Source: Phlebopus portentosus (taxonomy: Eukaryota > Basidiomycota > Agaricomycetes > Boletales > Boletinellaceae). Taken from it: a DNA stretch of 64,000 bases. The notes under the pieces are model-generated. The model saw only the letters and a program-made list of their open reading frames with translations, was not told the origin of the DNA and made no database searches. The position numbers and the translations under genes were made by a program. The stretch covers positions 2,542,001 through 2,606,000 of the forward strand of contig JAYXKI010000002.1 of NCBI GenBank assembly GCA_037892935.1, written 5' to 3'. This document shows positions 1-10,929 of the stretch, piece by piece. Numbering within the stretch: position 1 is the stretch's first letter; each line of letters starts with the position of its first letter.

Positions 1-850
1 CGGCGTTGGATCGTGATTCGTTCAGCCCAAATGGCGTGGTATATATGCTGGGACCACTTGTCTGGGCTTGCGTCGGCGAGCTTCATTAGGGTTTCTCTGA
101 GGTCCCGGTGTCGCCGCTCAATGATTCCGTTGGCTCTTGAGTTGTACGGCGAGATTCGGATGTGCTGGACATTGTATTTGGCGAGAAGGCGGGGTAAGTC
201 CTTGGAGAATGAGGCGCCGTTGTCGGTTACGATCTCCTCGACTCGTCCCCATCTTGACAAAATATCTTCAAAAACGAAGCGTGCTATCGAGGCGGCGTTA
301 TCTTTGCGCAGCATTCGGAATTCGGGGTATCCGGTGAGCGAGTCTCGGGCCTGAACGATATACTTGAATCCGCCGGAGGGTGGCATTAACATCACGTCTA
401 TATGCACCCTGGAGAATAGCGGCGCGGGCGTCGGGCTTTGCGGCGTGGTATATATTTTCGTAAACTGCCTCGTTTGGCATCGGTGGCAGGTTCTGATATA
501 CCATTTGATGTCCTGATGCATTCCTGGCCACCAAAATCGGTCTTGGATCGTTGTTCTGACAGAGAAGAAGCCTTTGTGGCCGAGTTCGTCGTGGGCAGTT
601 CTGATAATGGAAATTCGGCGTTCCGGCGGAATAGCGAGAGCGGCGTGACCTTTGTCGTTCTTTCTGTAGAGTTCGCCGTGCTGTAGGAAGAAACGAGTGG
701 CTCGGCGTACGAACTGTTTGAATTGGGCGTCTGAAAGATCGGCGGGGCGGGATGGGGCGGCGAGAAATTTCTTGATACAATCGAGGTCTTTGAATCCTTT
801 TGGGAGGCTTTGTGATCGGGGAGTTGTACGGGTTCGCTGTTTGGGGTATA
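1..850 (-). CDS. Integrase of Gypsy element A (partial, 3' end outside window)
   Basis: The frame differs from the RT/RNase H frame by one base and opens near 850-820. It begins with SLPKGFKDLDCIKKFLAA and FVRRATRFFLQHGELYRK, the usual segment between RNase H and integrase. An HHCC zinc domain follows (HDELGHKGF ... RTCHRCQ). The catalytic core shows all three acidic residues in context: RVHIDVM, VTDNGASF and GIIERRHRDL. The protein is open to the window edge, where the C-terminal domain is cut off. A single base missing from the four-base run at 818-821 would explain the frame change. Confidence 0.85.
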
Positions 851-3247
851 GGCCGTGTCGGAAAGGTCTTGGTTTAGGAAGGAGTATTGATGGTCGATCC
901 ATTCTTCCAAGCCTTCGTCTCGCGGCGGATCGGTTTGTGCGGCGCCGCGGCGTGATAGGCCGTCTGGGCCGAGGTGTTTGGGCGCCGGCGTATGAATGAT
1001 CGTGAAATTGAAAAGTAAGATGCCGGCGATCCATCTATTGATAGTGGCGTTGGGTTGGAGGTCTGGGTTGTTAATCATGCCTTTAATATAGCTGGCGTCG
1101 ACTTCGACGAAAAAGTGATCGATGCCGACGAGGTATATGCGCGCCTCATATAGAGCTCTGAAGAGGCCGAAGAGTTCTAGCTTCGCCTGGGAGTAGTTTC
1201 GTTCTCTGTTGTTCCAGGTTCCGGACATGAAACGAGATGGGACCCTTTCGCCGTTTTCGCCGAGCTGTAACAAGATGGCGCCGTAGCCATGAACGGAGGA
1301 GTCTACACAGAAATGAACAGGTTGTCCTGACTCGTAGTCAATAGAACGAATGGCGCCGGAGGATGCTACGGCGTGTTTTAGTAGATCCATAGATCGGCGG
1401 GCGTCTTCGTCGAATAGGAAGGGCTGGTCTTTGCAGAGTAGTTTGTTGAGACCGGCGGATAGTCTGGCGTAGTTCTTAACGAAGTGTCTAAGGACGCCGG
1501 CCGTACCTAAGAATGCCCGAACATCGTGGACATCCCGCGGCGGCGGCCAATCCATTATCGCCTTGACCCTGGATGCGTCTGGGACTCGGCCGGCGTAATT
1601 ACAGGTGTGTCCTACAATGACTGCTTCTGGTGCGGCGATGATGAGTTTCTTACCCGAGACAGTGGCGCCGACTACTTTGAGGCGTTGGAGGACGCGGTTG
1701 ACGTCGTTGAGATGTTCCCAGATGAAGCGGCGGATGTTCGGGTTCCCCGGAATGGTTTCGTAGTTTCCGGCGGCGAGCTCGTATCGGGATTTAGGGCCTT
1801 TTACAGGAATATCGTCGATGTATGGGATACAGACATGGGGTATCTCGTCTTTGAGTACGAAGGTGACGTCGGCGTGCATAATTTGTTGCGAGTTGGTGTA
1901 TCCCATAGGAATCGAGGTGAGGCGAAACGCGCCGAGGGGTGTTTGGAATGTTGTGAGGTCGCGGGATCGTACGTCGAGCTTTCTCTGGTCGAAGGCGACG
2001 AATAGATCGAGTGTGGTGTAGCAGGCATGGCCGCCGAAGGTCTCGGCGATGTGTTCTGTGGGGTAAGGGACGGAGGGGTCGCGTATGGAGACTTTGTTGA
2101 GTGGCTGGAGATCGTGTACAAGCCGAAGGGATTTTCCATCCTTTTTAACGACGCAGAACCATCGGGAGCGGTAAGAGGAATTGGACGGCTCGTAGACGCC
2201 GGAGTTAATTTTGTCTTTGATTATGCGGACCACTTCGTTGAAGATGCCCGGCGGAATAGGGATGTTTTTCATTACCCACGGCGTATGGTCGACGGTAGGA
2301 ATTAGAACCGGCGCGAAGTATTGATAGTCGAGGGAGCCCTTTTCTGTTTCGTCCCAAGCTAGGCCGTCTTCATGTTGTAGAAGGGTCCAGTAGGCGAGAT
2401 TCTTTTCTTCCTCACTGAGGAAGCCTGTTGGGTCGATGTCTAGGACGTCGAAGCGTTCTTGTGTAAAGCGGCGTCCTGGAATGAACTCCGGCGGATCGAT
2501 CGGGAGCTTCGGTAGGTCTATGAGCGGCTGCGGGTGTGATTTGCGTATGATGCGGTAGTCCTCTGGAAGGGTCGCCAATATAGGTTTGGTTCGTTGGGCG
2601 ACCTTTTTGTACTTGTAGGCGTGCCCGGCCGGTTGAGCGGCCGTGGTATTAAGAGTGCTGTTGGAGCGGGGTATTCTGTTGCGTACGGGGAGTGATTCAT
2701 CGTCGAAAATAGAGTTAATGAAGAAGGCTGGATGTTTTTGGGCTTTGTTCTGGGCTGTGAAACCCTTTTCGGCGGATCGATCAGAAAAGAGGTGGAGATA
2801 TCTATGGTGCGGGGATTGAAGGCGATATTTACAGTCGCCGGGCCGTGATGGAGCACATATGCGTCGGGTATGGTTGGGGGTATACGCCGCATATGTTCCG
2901 GCGGCCGCTGGGACGTCATTGTCTAGGGGGCGCTGTTTTTCTGTCCCGGCGCCGCGCTGAATCGTCGGGATCGACATGGTTTCGTTCGTATCGGGATGAG
3001 TAAGGTATAGCGTCTGTTCGCCGTCGGCCTCGTCTATGACCTGCGCCCTAGTGTGTACGAAAAACGGCCGGCCTAATAGTAACTGAAAGGGGGCTTTTCG
3101 ACGACCTGGACTTGGACAACAATAGAGAAGGCGCCTATGGTGAGTCTGACGCGAGGGATGAGTCCCGCCGAGCGTGAGGTTTGTCTGTCGGCGGTTTCTA
3201 CTGTGATTGCTTGGCTCATTATCGTCGGGGAGCCGAGGTCCTTCCAT
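398..3247 (-). CDS. Reverse transcriptase / RNase H of Gypsy element A
   Basis: This 949-codon open frame overlaps the protease frame by 175 bases; the first ~50 codons are probably not used. From about residue 55 it contains the linker LLLGRPFFVHTRAQVID. The RT follows with LDLFVAFDQRKL (first metal Asp), LTSIPMGYTN and the YIDD active site. RNase H follows with HFCVDSSVHGYGAILLQL and AKLELFGLFRALYEAR. After about position 830 the frame no longer matches a Gypsy protein. The integrase sits in the next frame, so the last ~140 residues of this open frame are off-frame. It makes the RNA-dependent DNA polymerase and removes RNA from the hybrid in virus-like particles. The link from the protease frame is a -1 shift at 3091-3085. 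Confidence 0.88.
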   Translation of the reverse strand: MEGPRLPDDNEPSNHSRNRRQTNLTLGGTHPSRQTHHRRLLYCCPSPGRRKAPFQLLLGRPFFVHTRAQVIDEADGEQTLYLTHPDTNETMSIPTIQRGAGTEKQRPLDNDVPAAAGTYAAYTPNHTRRICAPSRPGDCKYRLQSPHHRYLHLFSDRSAEKGFTAQNKAQKHPAFFINSIFDDESLPVRNRIPRSNSTLNTTAAQPAGHAYKYKKVAQRTKPILATLPEDYRIIRKSHPQPLIDLPKLPIDPPEFIPGRRFTQERFDVLDIDPTGFLSEEEKNLAYWTLLQHEDGLAWDETEKGSLDYQYFAPVLIPTVDHTPWVMKNIPIPPGIFNEVVRIIKDKINSGVYEPSNSSYRSRWFCVVKKDGKSLRLVHDLQPLNKVSIRDPSVPYPTEHIAETFGGHACYTTLDLFVAFDQRKLDVRSRDLTTFQTPLGAFRLTSIPMGYTNSQQIMHADVTFVLKDEIPHVCIPYIDDIPVKGPKSRYELAAGNYETIPGNPNIRRFIWEHLNDVNRVLQRLKVVGATVSGKKLIIAAPEAVIVGHTCNYAGRVPDASRVKAIMDWPPPRDVHDVRAFLGTAGVLRHFVKNYARLSAGLNKLLCKDQPFLFDEDARRSMDLLKHAVASSGAIRSIDYESGQPVHFCVDSSVHGYGAILLQLGENGERVPSRFMSGTWNNRERNYSQAKLELFGLFRALYEARIYLVGIDHFFVEVDASYIKGMINNPDLQPNATINRWIAGILLFNFTIIHTPAPKHLGPDGLSRRGAAQTDPPRDEGLEEWIDHQYSFLNQDLSDTAYTPNSEPVQLPDHKASQKDSKTSIVSRNFSPPHPAPPIFQTPNSNSSYAEPLVSSYSTANSTERTTKVTPLSLFRRNAEFPLSELPTTNSATKASSLSEQRSKTDFGGQECIRTSNGISEPATDAKRGSLRKYIPRRKARRPRRYSPGCI

Positions 3248-5367
3248 ACCTCTTTTGGCACGGCGATAAATGTCGACCCCGAGTCGAGCAAAGCTTTTAC
3301 TTCGAATTTATCATCGAGCCAGACCTCGATTTCGCGGAGGGGAATGTTCGGCGGGGCGACGGAAGGATCTTCGTCGCCGAAGTTAACCGGCGAGGTGGGC
3401 CTCGGGATTGAGGCGTACATTGCCATCTCGTGATCAGGATTTTCCCTAATTAGTTCTCGGCGCCCCGTGACAAATTCTTTACACTTCTTTCTGATTTCGG
3501 GAGAGGCGGCGAGCAGGCTTCGGATCGGCAGGGTGACTTCCGAGTCCAGAATCTTGTCGAAAACGTTGGATACCGCGGCGTCATCGTATGCTGGTACGGT
3601 GGTTCGGTATTGTGGTTTCGGATCCGCCGCGTCGTCCCTGTGCGGCGCCGAGGGCGTCGGCGGCGGGGCCGGGCGTTGTTCGGGTGGTTTCCCCTTCTTG
3701 CTGTTATCTCCCCATTTCGGGTTGGGGTCTCGAGGCGGCTTTCTGGTGGGGATTTCGATTCCGTCGAAAACTTCTCTGGGGCCTGGCCGTCTTCCGGCGG
3801 CGGCGAAGGCATTCTGCGGTTGTTCGGGGGATTCTTCTTGTTCAAAAAGGAGCGCGACTCCGTCGCAGGCATCGTCGTCTGGGGGGTCTTCTGGGGTGAT
3901 AGCCTCGAAGTAGTTCGATTCCTGGATTCGCGGCGGCAGGCCGTTCGGCGGATTTGTATTGTAGGCTAAGGGAGGCGGTGCCCGGTTGAGGCCCTGGTAC
4001 ATAGATTCCTGTGATGGAGGGTGTGACTGATACATGGATTGTTGAGTCGGCGGTTGTCCCTGATATGTGGGATCCTGCCTCGGCGGAGCGATCCTTGGCG
4101 GCGTGTCGGATACGGGCTGAATGGGGAGCTGGACGCCAACTGGTGCGTAGTTTGGATTCTCTATGAAGAGCTTATTAATCCTGTCCAGTACTGACATCCC
4201 CGGTTCTCCCTGAGGAAGTCGGCCATTGGAGGGGTACAAGTACCCTTTGGCGTCGGCGAGCATGATTCCCCTCTGGATCAGGGAGATCTTGGGGACAGTC
4301 GCGGGTAGAGTGCGTTACACTGGCGCATACGGCGCATTTTCCGTTAAATCTGGCTTGTCGGGGCTGCGGCGGGCTCCTGCGGTTGGCGGCGGAGCGCGGC
4401 GGTTTGACTTCTCGGTGGCTTCACGGAGGGCGCGCATTTCCTGGATTAGGAGGGACACCCACGGTTCTTCTTGCTTGACCTGGGGTTGGTTGATGACTCC
4501 GTAGGCCGGAGCACCGGGCTGCGGCGGCGGCGTGTACGTCGTAACTTGTGTATAGGTGGGCATGGCCGCTGTCGCCGCATACATCAGTGGTTGGTCGGCG
4601 GTTGTGAGGCGGCCGCCGGTTAGGATGCGTTCTAGTTCTCTTACAACTGTGTCGATGTCCCAGGGCACGCCGGTAGGGTGGTCGTGCTTGACAAACCGCA
4701 AATTAAGATCCAGCTCTCTGTTTAGCGTCGGGTGGAGGCCTTCTCTGAACATACGCTTCTGTTCGAACTCTGATAGCATGCCGGCGTCGATAAGATACGA
4801 GGAGACGGTGATAAAGTTCCTATGGTATTCGCCGAGGGCGGCGGTGTTCAGCATAATTTGGTTGCGGCTTATGTTAATAAGGTTGTGGAGGTCGCCGAGT
4901 GTGTACTGGGTCGTAGCGTTTGGGTAGTACTTTAGGATAGCGTCTTTGAATGCCATAAAGTCGTTTCCTCTCGTTTCGGGCCTTTTGCACCATAGCTGAT
5001 CGTCTTTAGCGTCGGCGTAGCATCTTGCCCAAGCGATCATTTGTGCATCTGTTAGGCCGGCGCTTCGTCCAAATAGCCGGACTCTGTTAAAGAAGATGGG
5101 GATTTCCGCGGGGTCGCCGGAGGCGTTGAACTTCGGCGCGCGGCGGTCTCCCGGGTAGGGCATTGTAGCTCCTGGCACTGGTGGGTTGGGACCACTTAAT
5201 GGATGGGTATCTGGGTCACTGAGGTCTGGGAGAGGGGGAAAGGCGCCCGCGGGGGTGGTGCTGGTGCGGCATAGGCTGGTGCGGCGGGGGACGGCTGTTG
5301 GGGGGCGGCGGGGTCGATCCTGAGGCTGCGGGGGGGCGGCGGGAATGCCGGTATGGGTGCTGGTCAT
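3073..5367 (-). pseudogene. Gag-protease of Gypsy element A (zinc knuckle out of frame)
   Basis: Gag starts at 5367 (MTSTHTGIPAAPP), with a proline-rich N-terminus and a capsid-like region (PKFNASGDPAEIPIFFNRV). In the annotated frame it stops at TAA 4317-4315. That stop lies inside a locally shifted segment. In another frame 4336-4295 encodes a perfect CX2CX4HX4C zinc knuckle (CAVCASVTHSTRDC). The frame before and after the knuckle is the same, so a one-base loss at 4337-4340 and a one-base gain at 4291-4294 would compensate each other. The downstream part continues through LADAKGYLYPSNGRLPQ, a proline-rich linker and a retropepsin-like protease with ALLDSGSTFIAVP (catalytic DSG). It ends at TAG 3075-3073, overlapping the pol frame. 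The most likely original product is a single Gag-PR polyprotein. Confidence 0.8.
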
Positions 5368-6146
5368 TGTTGGTATCGAGGCCGTCTTAGGAGGTGTACT
5401 GGGGGTGGGTGGTTGGGCGTTGTCAATTGGGGAGAGCCGCGGCCTCTGAGCTGGTGTCGGCGGCGTAAGAGGGGGGGTGGGGAGAGCCTCGCCGATCGCT
5501 CTTCTTCGACGGGGGATAGTGGAGAGTCGGGGGTGATTGCGTGGCCGTGTACGAGGGAGTCGGGGACGTAAAGGTCGTTGTCCTCCTGTTCTTCTGCGGC
5601 GGAGTATAACTGTAGGCCGGTGCGGCGGTGGAGATCTGGGGGGTTGTCTATGTCGGAGAAGAGGTCGGTTTCGATGGGGCCGGTGGCTGGAGGTTCCTGG
5701 AGGGATATTGACAGGTCCTCGATGCCGCCGGGGACACGAACGTGAGTACTGGGGCGAATTTCGGATTCGCGGAGGTCTTTAGGAACGTGGATGAAACGAG
5801 GGGGAATTATAGGCGATATAGGGTGTGCGGCGGCGGTGCTTGCGCTTTCGCCAGGCGGTGGGTTGCGTGTAAAAGGAGTGATAGATGCTCTTCTGGGACG
5901 CCGGGTGGGTGGGTCGTCTGCGGCGATGGGACGCGCGTCGACGGTTCGGCGCGGACGGAGATCTGGGTGCGGTGGGACGGGGTTCTTCTGTTCGGCCTCT
6001 TGTAAAGAGTGTGGAATAATGGTATGGTTGGCCGGCGGTTGTGGCTGAGGCTGTTTGACTGTTTTCCGCCCTTCTTTGCAGCCTTAGTGAGTATCGCGTG
6101 CCCTTGGAAGGGCCTGAGATCGGTTGGAACGACACCTTTTTACCTC
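5368..6146 (-). other. Untranslated leader of Gypsy element A
   Basis: This stretch lies between the primer-binding site and the first Gag ATG at 5367. Short open stretches exist (for example 6222-5779), but none resembles a Gag domain and the last ends in a stop before the Gag start. It would be the genomic RNA leader carrying packaging signals; that role is inferred from position only. Confidence 0.5.
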
Positions 6147-6163
6147 CCTCGCGGTGGGCTCCA
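6147..6163 (-). other. Primer-binding site of Gypsy element A
   Basis: Three bases inside the 5' LTR the minus strand reads TGGAGCCCACCGCGAGG. It starts with the TGG that pairs with a tRNA CCA end. It would pair with a tRNA whose 3' terminus reads GGTGGGCTCCA. I cannot assign the tRNA; it does not look like the usual fungal initiator-Met end. Confidence 0.6.
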
Positions 6164-6166
6164 AAA

Positions 6167-7919
6167 TGTAGACTATCAGACTCCCCTAGATAGGGACAAA
6201 GGCGGCGGCGGCGTTCGACCACAGGGAGGCGATGTCAAAGGTGTCGAGAGGAAAAAGGGGAGGTCCTACCAGATCTACAGACTACCTACAGGCTCTCAGA
6301 AGCGACACTCAGCTCAGATGTACAAGGATCTGGCCGTTAGGCAGATCCGCCGCGCCTTCGAATAACTCGCCGCGGCGATCCGGGCCTCGGCGGCTGTATA
6401 GGGATCGCCGAGTCCTGACTGAACCGGCGAAGGGGCCGCAGCGGCGGACTGGGTGCGGGGCCGGCGGAGGTTCGCGCCAGTGCAATTCCGCCTGGTAGTC
6501 GGGGAGATGACGTCGGAACGACACAGAGAAGATGCGGGAGAGAGAGAGTCGACACCACTTGAAAGGGGAGTAGTGTCGGCGGTGGAACGACGCGGAGGCG
6601 GCGAGAAGTGGGAGACTGGACTCAGTCAAAAAGGGGGCGCCGGCGCCGACGGTAGCGGTGGACACAAGAAGAGTGACAGCTGCGTCGAGGCGTCGACGAA
6701 GTATAACAGATGCCTAGAAGAGTGACGGCTGCGTCGAGGCGTTGGGGAAGAATCACAAACGATTAGAGGAGTGACGGCTGTGTCGAGGCGTTGAGGAAGA
6801 ATCACAAATGTTCAGGGGCCGAGCGGCGGCGGAGGCTAGAGAGAGAGGGGCGGCGATGCAGATATGAGTGGGAAGCCCCCGGAGCGATTACTAGACGAGT
6901 GACAGCTGCGCAGAGGAGAGACGACCAGGGCGGCGAATGAGCTCGGCGGCTTCTATCCTGTGAGATCCGGGGTCGCGCCGTCAGGACGGGATCGGCGAGG
7001 GCACGTGACCGGGAGTTCGCCCGATCCGGCTGTCTGGTTCTCTGTATATACTGGTTTCTTGAAGGAGGCTTCTTCACTTATGGGTGGTCTCTGGTAGCTG
7101 CGTTCTAGAGTGTATATCTGCTGCTTTTTAGGATAGATACATGCTCTCTATATATACTATGAGTCCTTGATAAGAAATATCACTTAAAGCGGCGGGCGGC
7201 GAGGCGTGACAGGCGCGCCGCGACGGCGGGGGCCGCCGCCGAGATGCGCCGCCAAGCCACCAAGACCTAGGGGCGCCCCAATCGGAACGGCGGAGTGCTG
7301 GTACGTCGTGTCGAATGTCGGGGCCGTTCGGATCGGTCAGGGCGCGCTCTATATAGATCTGAAACGCCAAGGGGTCGAATAAAACTAAAAAGGGGAATAT
7401 ACGGACGGCCGCCGGGCGCGCTACCGCGCTCGGCGTATAATGTGGGATGATAAGAATATGAAACAATCAACGAAATGGACCTGAGATTGGCTATCGTTCA
7501 CCCAGCCGGCGCGGCGGCGGGCATACACCTCCGCGATGGCGCGATATACATCCGCCGCAGCGTATCCGGCCGCCGTGCGAGCACTTCCGAAGCCCGGAGT
7601 CACCGGATTCGGCGGAACCGTTCTTGAGAGAGGCTGGAGAAGGGGAACTAGGATTTGGTCGAAGGGAGGACAAGGTAATCATAAGATAGGAGTGGAGGCG
7701 TCGCCGCCGGTTCGTATGGTCGGCGGCGGCGGCGGCGTGGATCCTGTTCCTAGGCCGCCGAAGGTCCGGCGGCCGCTGAGCAGGCTGTATTATGGGTAAC
7801 GGCGGCGAAGGCTGGTTTGCTGACAATAGTACGCGGGGTGTCCTGGGTATGGCATAGGGGAGTACCGCCCTTACGGGCCTGTGCCGCTGGACCGGTACAG
7901 GTTAGTGCGGCGCACTACA
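6167..7919 (-). repeat. 5' LTR of Gypsy element A (1753 bp)
   Basis: The boundaries come from alignment with the copy at 61429-63268 and from the terminal inverted repeat TGTAG...CTACA. On the minus strand the LTR begins TGTAGTGCGCCGCACTA at 7919 and ends AGTCTACA at 6167. It is GC-rich with many GCC-type triplets and is unusually long. The 87-bp length difference from the solo copy indicates several indels. Open stretches inside it are not conserved as proteins and I do not call genes there. Confidence 0.9.
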
Positions 7920-9831
7920 ACGCGTCGATCACAAGTCTCCGGACCTCGGATCCGCGTTCCAGACAAAGAGAATTGACCCTGCAACCTTGTCCTCAGTCCC
8001 TCTCCTTTGTTAAACATCACAGACTTACTTTGTCAGGCTATCCAGAGCCCTTCCGAGTTGTTTCCCCGAGTTCCGCAGAGTTCCGCTCAAAGAGACCTGG
8101 TTCCGAAGGTTCCGCACATATTCTGACCTTTCTATATGCGTCCCCTTTAATCCATTATGCTCTTGTTCCAGACATGCTTAGTATTGTTTCTTTTGACCTA
8201 TGTGTCCCTTAAACCATTCCTATGCGCTCCTCTCCTTTGTAGATAGCGATATGTGTTCCCTTTTCTTTATGACGTAGGTTCTCTGACCGCTGGGAGGCTC
8301 AGTCTTGGACGTTTAGTATAAATATAGCATGACTCTCGTAGTAGAAGGGGAGTTGAGTGGAAGCTTAGTGGGAGCTTAGCTTGCAGTTCTCACATCGTCT
8401 CTAAGCCTCTCGACCTCTAGTCTACTTGTTCATAGTGGACTCTCTCGTCTCTATAGTCTAATATACGACATTTCGTGTTCTGTACAGTCGATCGGTGATC
8501 TCTCTTTGCAGTAGAGCCGTTCGTGCGTTCGTATAGTTCGCCGTCATCGTATAAAGGCTTCTCTATCTTCTCTCACCCGAAACAAGACCCTCTCACGTGT
8601 TTCGATCCGTTTCGCCCGGTTTCGCTCGTAACCCAGTTACTCTGCGTGCCGCTCGCATTTGGTCTCGCAACACCTTCTCCTCTCCATTGTCGTCGGGAAA
8701 GGACACCATATCACCCCTTTCCTCTTGACTTTCCACTCTCCGCTTCCTCAAGACCAGCCTGGTGCTATTCCGCACCGTTTTGATCGGAAACGGTCGGTTT
8801 CATCGTCCCTCACATATCCTTCGATTCTCTCAGTCCCCTTCCGTCATCGTTTCGCACCTCCATCCCTCGCATCACATTTCGACACACTCAGCAATTGTCC
8901 TTCGTCCATCGTATCGCGTTTCGAATCGTTACGCCGCGTTCCGACACTTTAGACTACGAGTGAGATCGGCTGCAGTCGCTTGCCAGTGTGTTAGCACAGT
9001 CGATTAGTCACGTTCGGGTTGGTGGTTCGACTAGCGTAGCTTAATTAATTTAGTTCTTGTGCCTTGGGTTAGTCGGCTTTAGTCCAGAGCTCGCAGCTGA
9101 GCCGGAGAGTCGATTTAGCCTTCGCACCGCCACCGTTGATCTCGGAAGAAGTTCACCCTCGGAATTCTTCCTCGAGCGCTTCCCTCATATCCCCGGTTCT
9201 CACCAAGCCCTTCCATTGTATATCCCTATTTCCCTCCATTCCTTCGTGCCCTTAGCGCGGGTGTAGCTCTCTGCAGACCGCTTGATTCCACGCGTATCGT
9301 ATACGATACGTGCGTATATTTTCAGCTTCATACACATATGGTCATATAAAATACACTCTGAAGCAAGATAATACGCATACGCATGTATAACATACGGCGT
9401 ATACAGGACCATACTGACTAATATGATATTTTGACCATTACACCTCTTGTTCGGGCTTCAAAATACTTACATGACATTCCTTGACTTAAGACAACTTATA
9501 TAAGTATTGATAAACTAACAAGAGCAAGCAGTGAGGGGAGGTGGAACCATGACTGAAAGTCAGTTGTAATTTCCACACCTTAGTACCAAGCAACTGACCC
9601 TTGAATCCTTGATACCATGTCAAACCTGGGAATCAGGCCTTGAGACTGAGATCCAACACTAAAGTTTTGGTGAGTAGTTGCTCATTTTTGTGAAAGGAAA
9701 GCAGAGCTGACTTTTATTTAAAGTCAGAGTTTTCTTACTGGTTTCAGACCTTGAAAATATACAGTCAGTGACAAAAGTATTGCACCACCCAAGAAAATTT
9801 CATAACTTCCTCAAAACTCAACATTTCTTAG
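7920..9831. other. Non-coding stretch between Gypsy A and a dispersed repeat
   Basis: I recognise no protein here. From about 8340 to 9280 the plus strand is pyrimidine-rich, with a TATA-like TATAAATA near 8320, resembling a fungal promoter/5' UTR or an old LTR. A perfect 18-bp palindrome lies at 9293-9310. At 9762-9790 is CAGTCAGTGACAAAAGTATT, reminiscent of a Tc1-like terminal repeat, but I could not find its partner. Confidence 0.4.
9293..9310. repeat. Perfect 18-bp palindrome
   Basis: CGTATCGTATACGATACG equals its own reverse complement. It starts an AT-rich stretch with further TACG/CGTA repeats (9366-9402). Function unknown. Confidence 0.75.
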
Positions 9832-9981
9832 TGTTAGGACTAGTGTTTTTGGATGAGGTGGCTAGTCCAAGTGTACTGGAATAAGTCCCTGCTTCCTTCT
9901 TCTGACAATGTATAGATTGGAGAGTGAAGTAGCAAAGGTTAGATGTACTACTAAGAAGTGAGCTATAGGCTCAAGCTTGAC
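9832..9981 (-). repeat. Truncated copy of a dispersed LTR-like repeat
   Basis: The plus strand beginning TGTTAGGACTAGTG matches the reverse complement of 44462 back to about 44310, with shared tracts such as AAGTCCCTGCTTCC and TTAGATGTACTAC. The match ends near 9981, so only about half of the 44146-44462 unit is here. From 9982 to 10842 I see no gene. Confidence 0.65.
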
Positions 9982-10929
9982 CTAGCAGTAGTGTAGCAAT
10001 GTGCTCTTCTGATACTATACTTCACTCAACTGATATGCTCTCTAGCATATGGATAAGGAGATATATCTGTGCTGAAGGTAGCCATACTGTATTAGACTAC
10101 AGTATCCAGAAGGAATTGTCGAGTACATACTATAGGTTATAGGGAGGGATTTATTTGGACCAAAATGAAATACCACCCATGAAGGTATTGCAAGGTGTAT
10201 GTTGGAATTGTAACTGCATTTATTTTATTACTGATTATGAAAGCTCGCTCATAAGGCAATAACTCAAACCGCAGACGCAAACCCGTGCAGAATTTGCAAG
10301 AGCTCAGTCGACTTGAACACAGCGCTGATATCTATCAAGAACAGAACGGGGAATAGTTCTCGGTGAGTACTGTAGACGCTTGCGACTGATAGTACGTTCA
10401 CAGGAAAGTGCTAGATGAGAGACGATTCGATTGGGAGGGAAGACGGTGGCGTGAACCATAGAGTGCCGTGAAGATGTAGAGCAGGCAGATATTGGCAGAT
10501 ACGAGAGTCTGTGGATGGCTTATATGTAGCACTGGCGGTGCATCATTACCATTATCAGGTTGAGATGGTCTGTTCAATCAGCAGAGATTGTAGTATACTT
10601 GATATGAGTGAATTGGAAAGGCATCTGACGCAGTGACTCCGCGCACCCGCGAATAATGAATAATCTAGATTGGATATATGTCTTCAGCCTCGAGGGAAGA
10701 GAAGTACGGAGGCAATGTTATTTATTTTATGAGGAAGAGGACAATTGGGACAATTATTATATTATAGTATCCTCTGAGTTGCGCGCGCGTTGTCAACGTT
10801 ACAGCCAGTTTGTTTGGTCCGACCATACCGTAAGCCGTAAGCGTGCCCATCACGTCCCTGCTACCGCCATCGCCATCGCCATCGCCATCTTCTTCCTCCT
10901 CCCCGCCACCTCTGCTCTTTCTCTTTGCC

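Larger units (their letters stand above)
1..7919 (-). mobile_element. Ty3/Gypsy LTR retrotransposon A, 5' part (3' end outside window)
   Basis: Read on the minus strand, the order is 5' LTR (7919-6167), primer-binding site, an untranslated leader of about 0.8 kb, Gag with a zinc knuckle, aspartic protease, reverse transcriptase, RNase H, then integrase up to base 1. RT before integrase is the Ty3/Gypsy order. The RT (active site YIDD) resembles a Gypsy lineage common in Agaricomycetes; that resemblance is from memory. The integrase C-terminus, any chromodomain and the 3' LTR lie beyond the window. Coding frames are mostly open but broken by single-base shifts near 818-821, 3085-3091, 4291-4294 and 4337-4340. 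A solo copy of the same LTR lies at 61429-63268 in inverted orientation. Confidence 0.93.

Noticed and set aside
298..780. 160-codon minus-strand open frame over the integrase
   Set aside because: It is a shadow; the adjacent frame carries the HHCC and DDE integrase motifs.
4315..4317. In-frame TAA between Gag and protease as a readthrough (retrovirus-like) signal
   Set aside because: The stop lies inside a locally shifted segment. The adjacent frame encodes a perfect zinc knuckle, so the stop is better explained by paired single-base indels.
5779..6222. 147-codon frame spanning the LTR edge and leader of element A
   Set aside because: It crosses the LTR boundary and the primer-binding site, is basic and low-complexity, and ends before the Gag start.
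7128..7826. Overlapping frames inside the LTR of element A as genes
   Set aside because: They are not preserved as the same proteins in the solo copy at 61429-63268, and have no domains.
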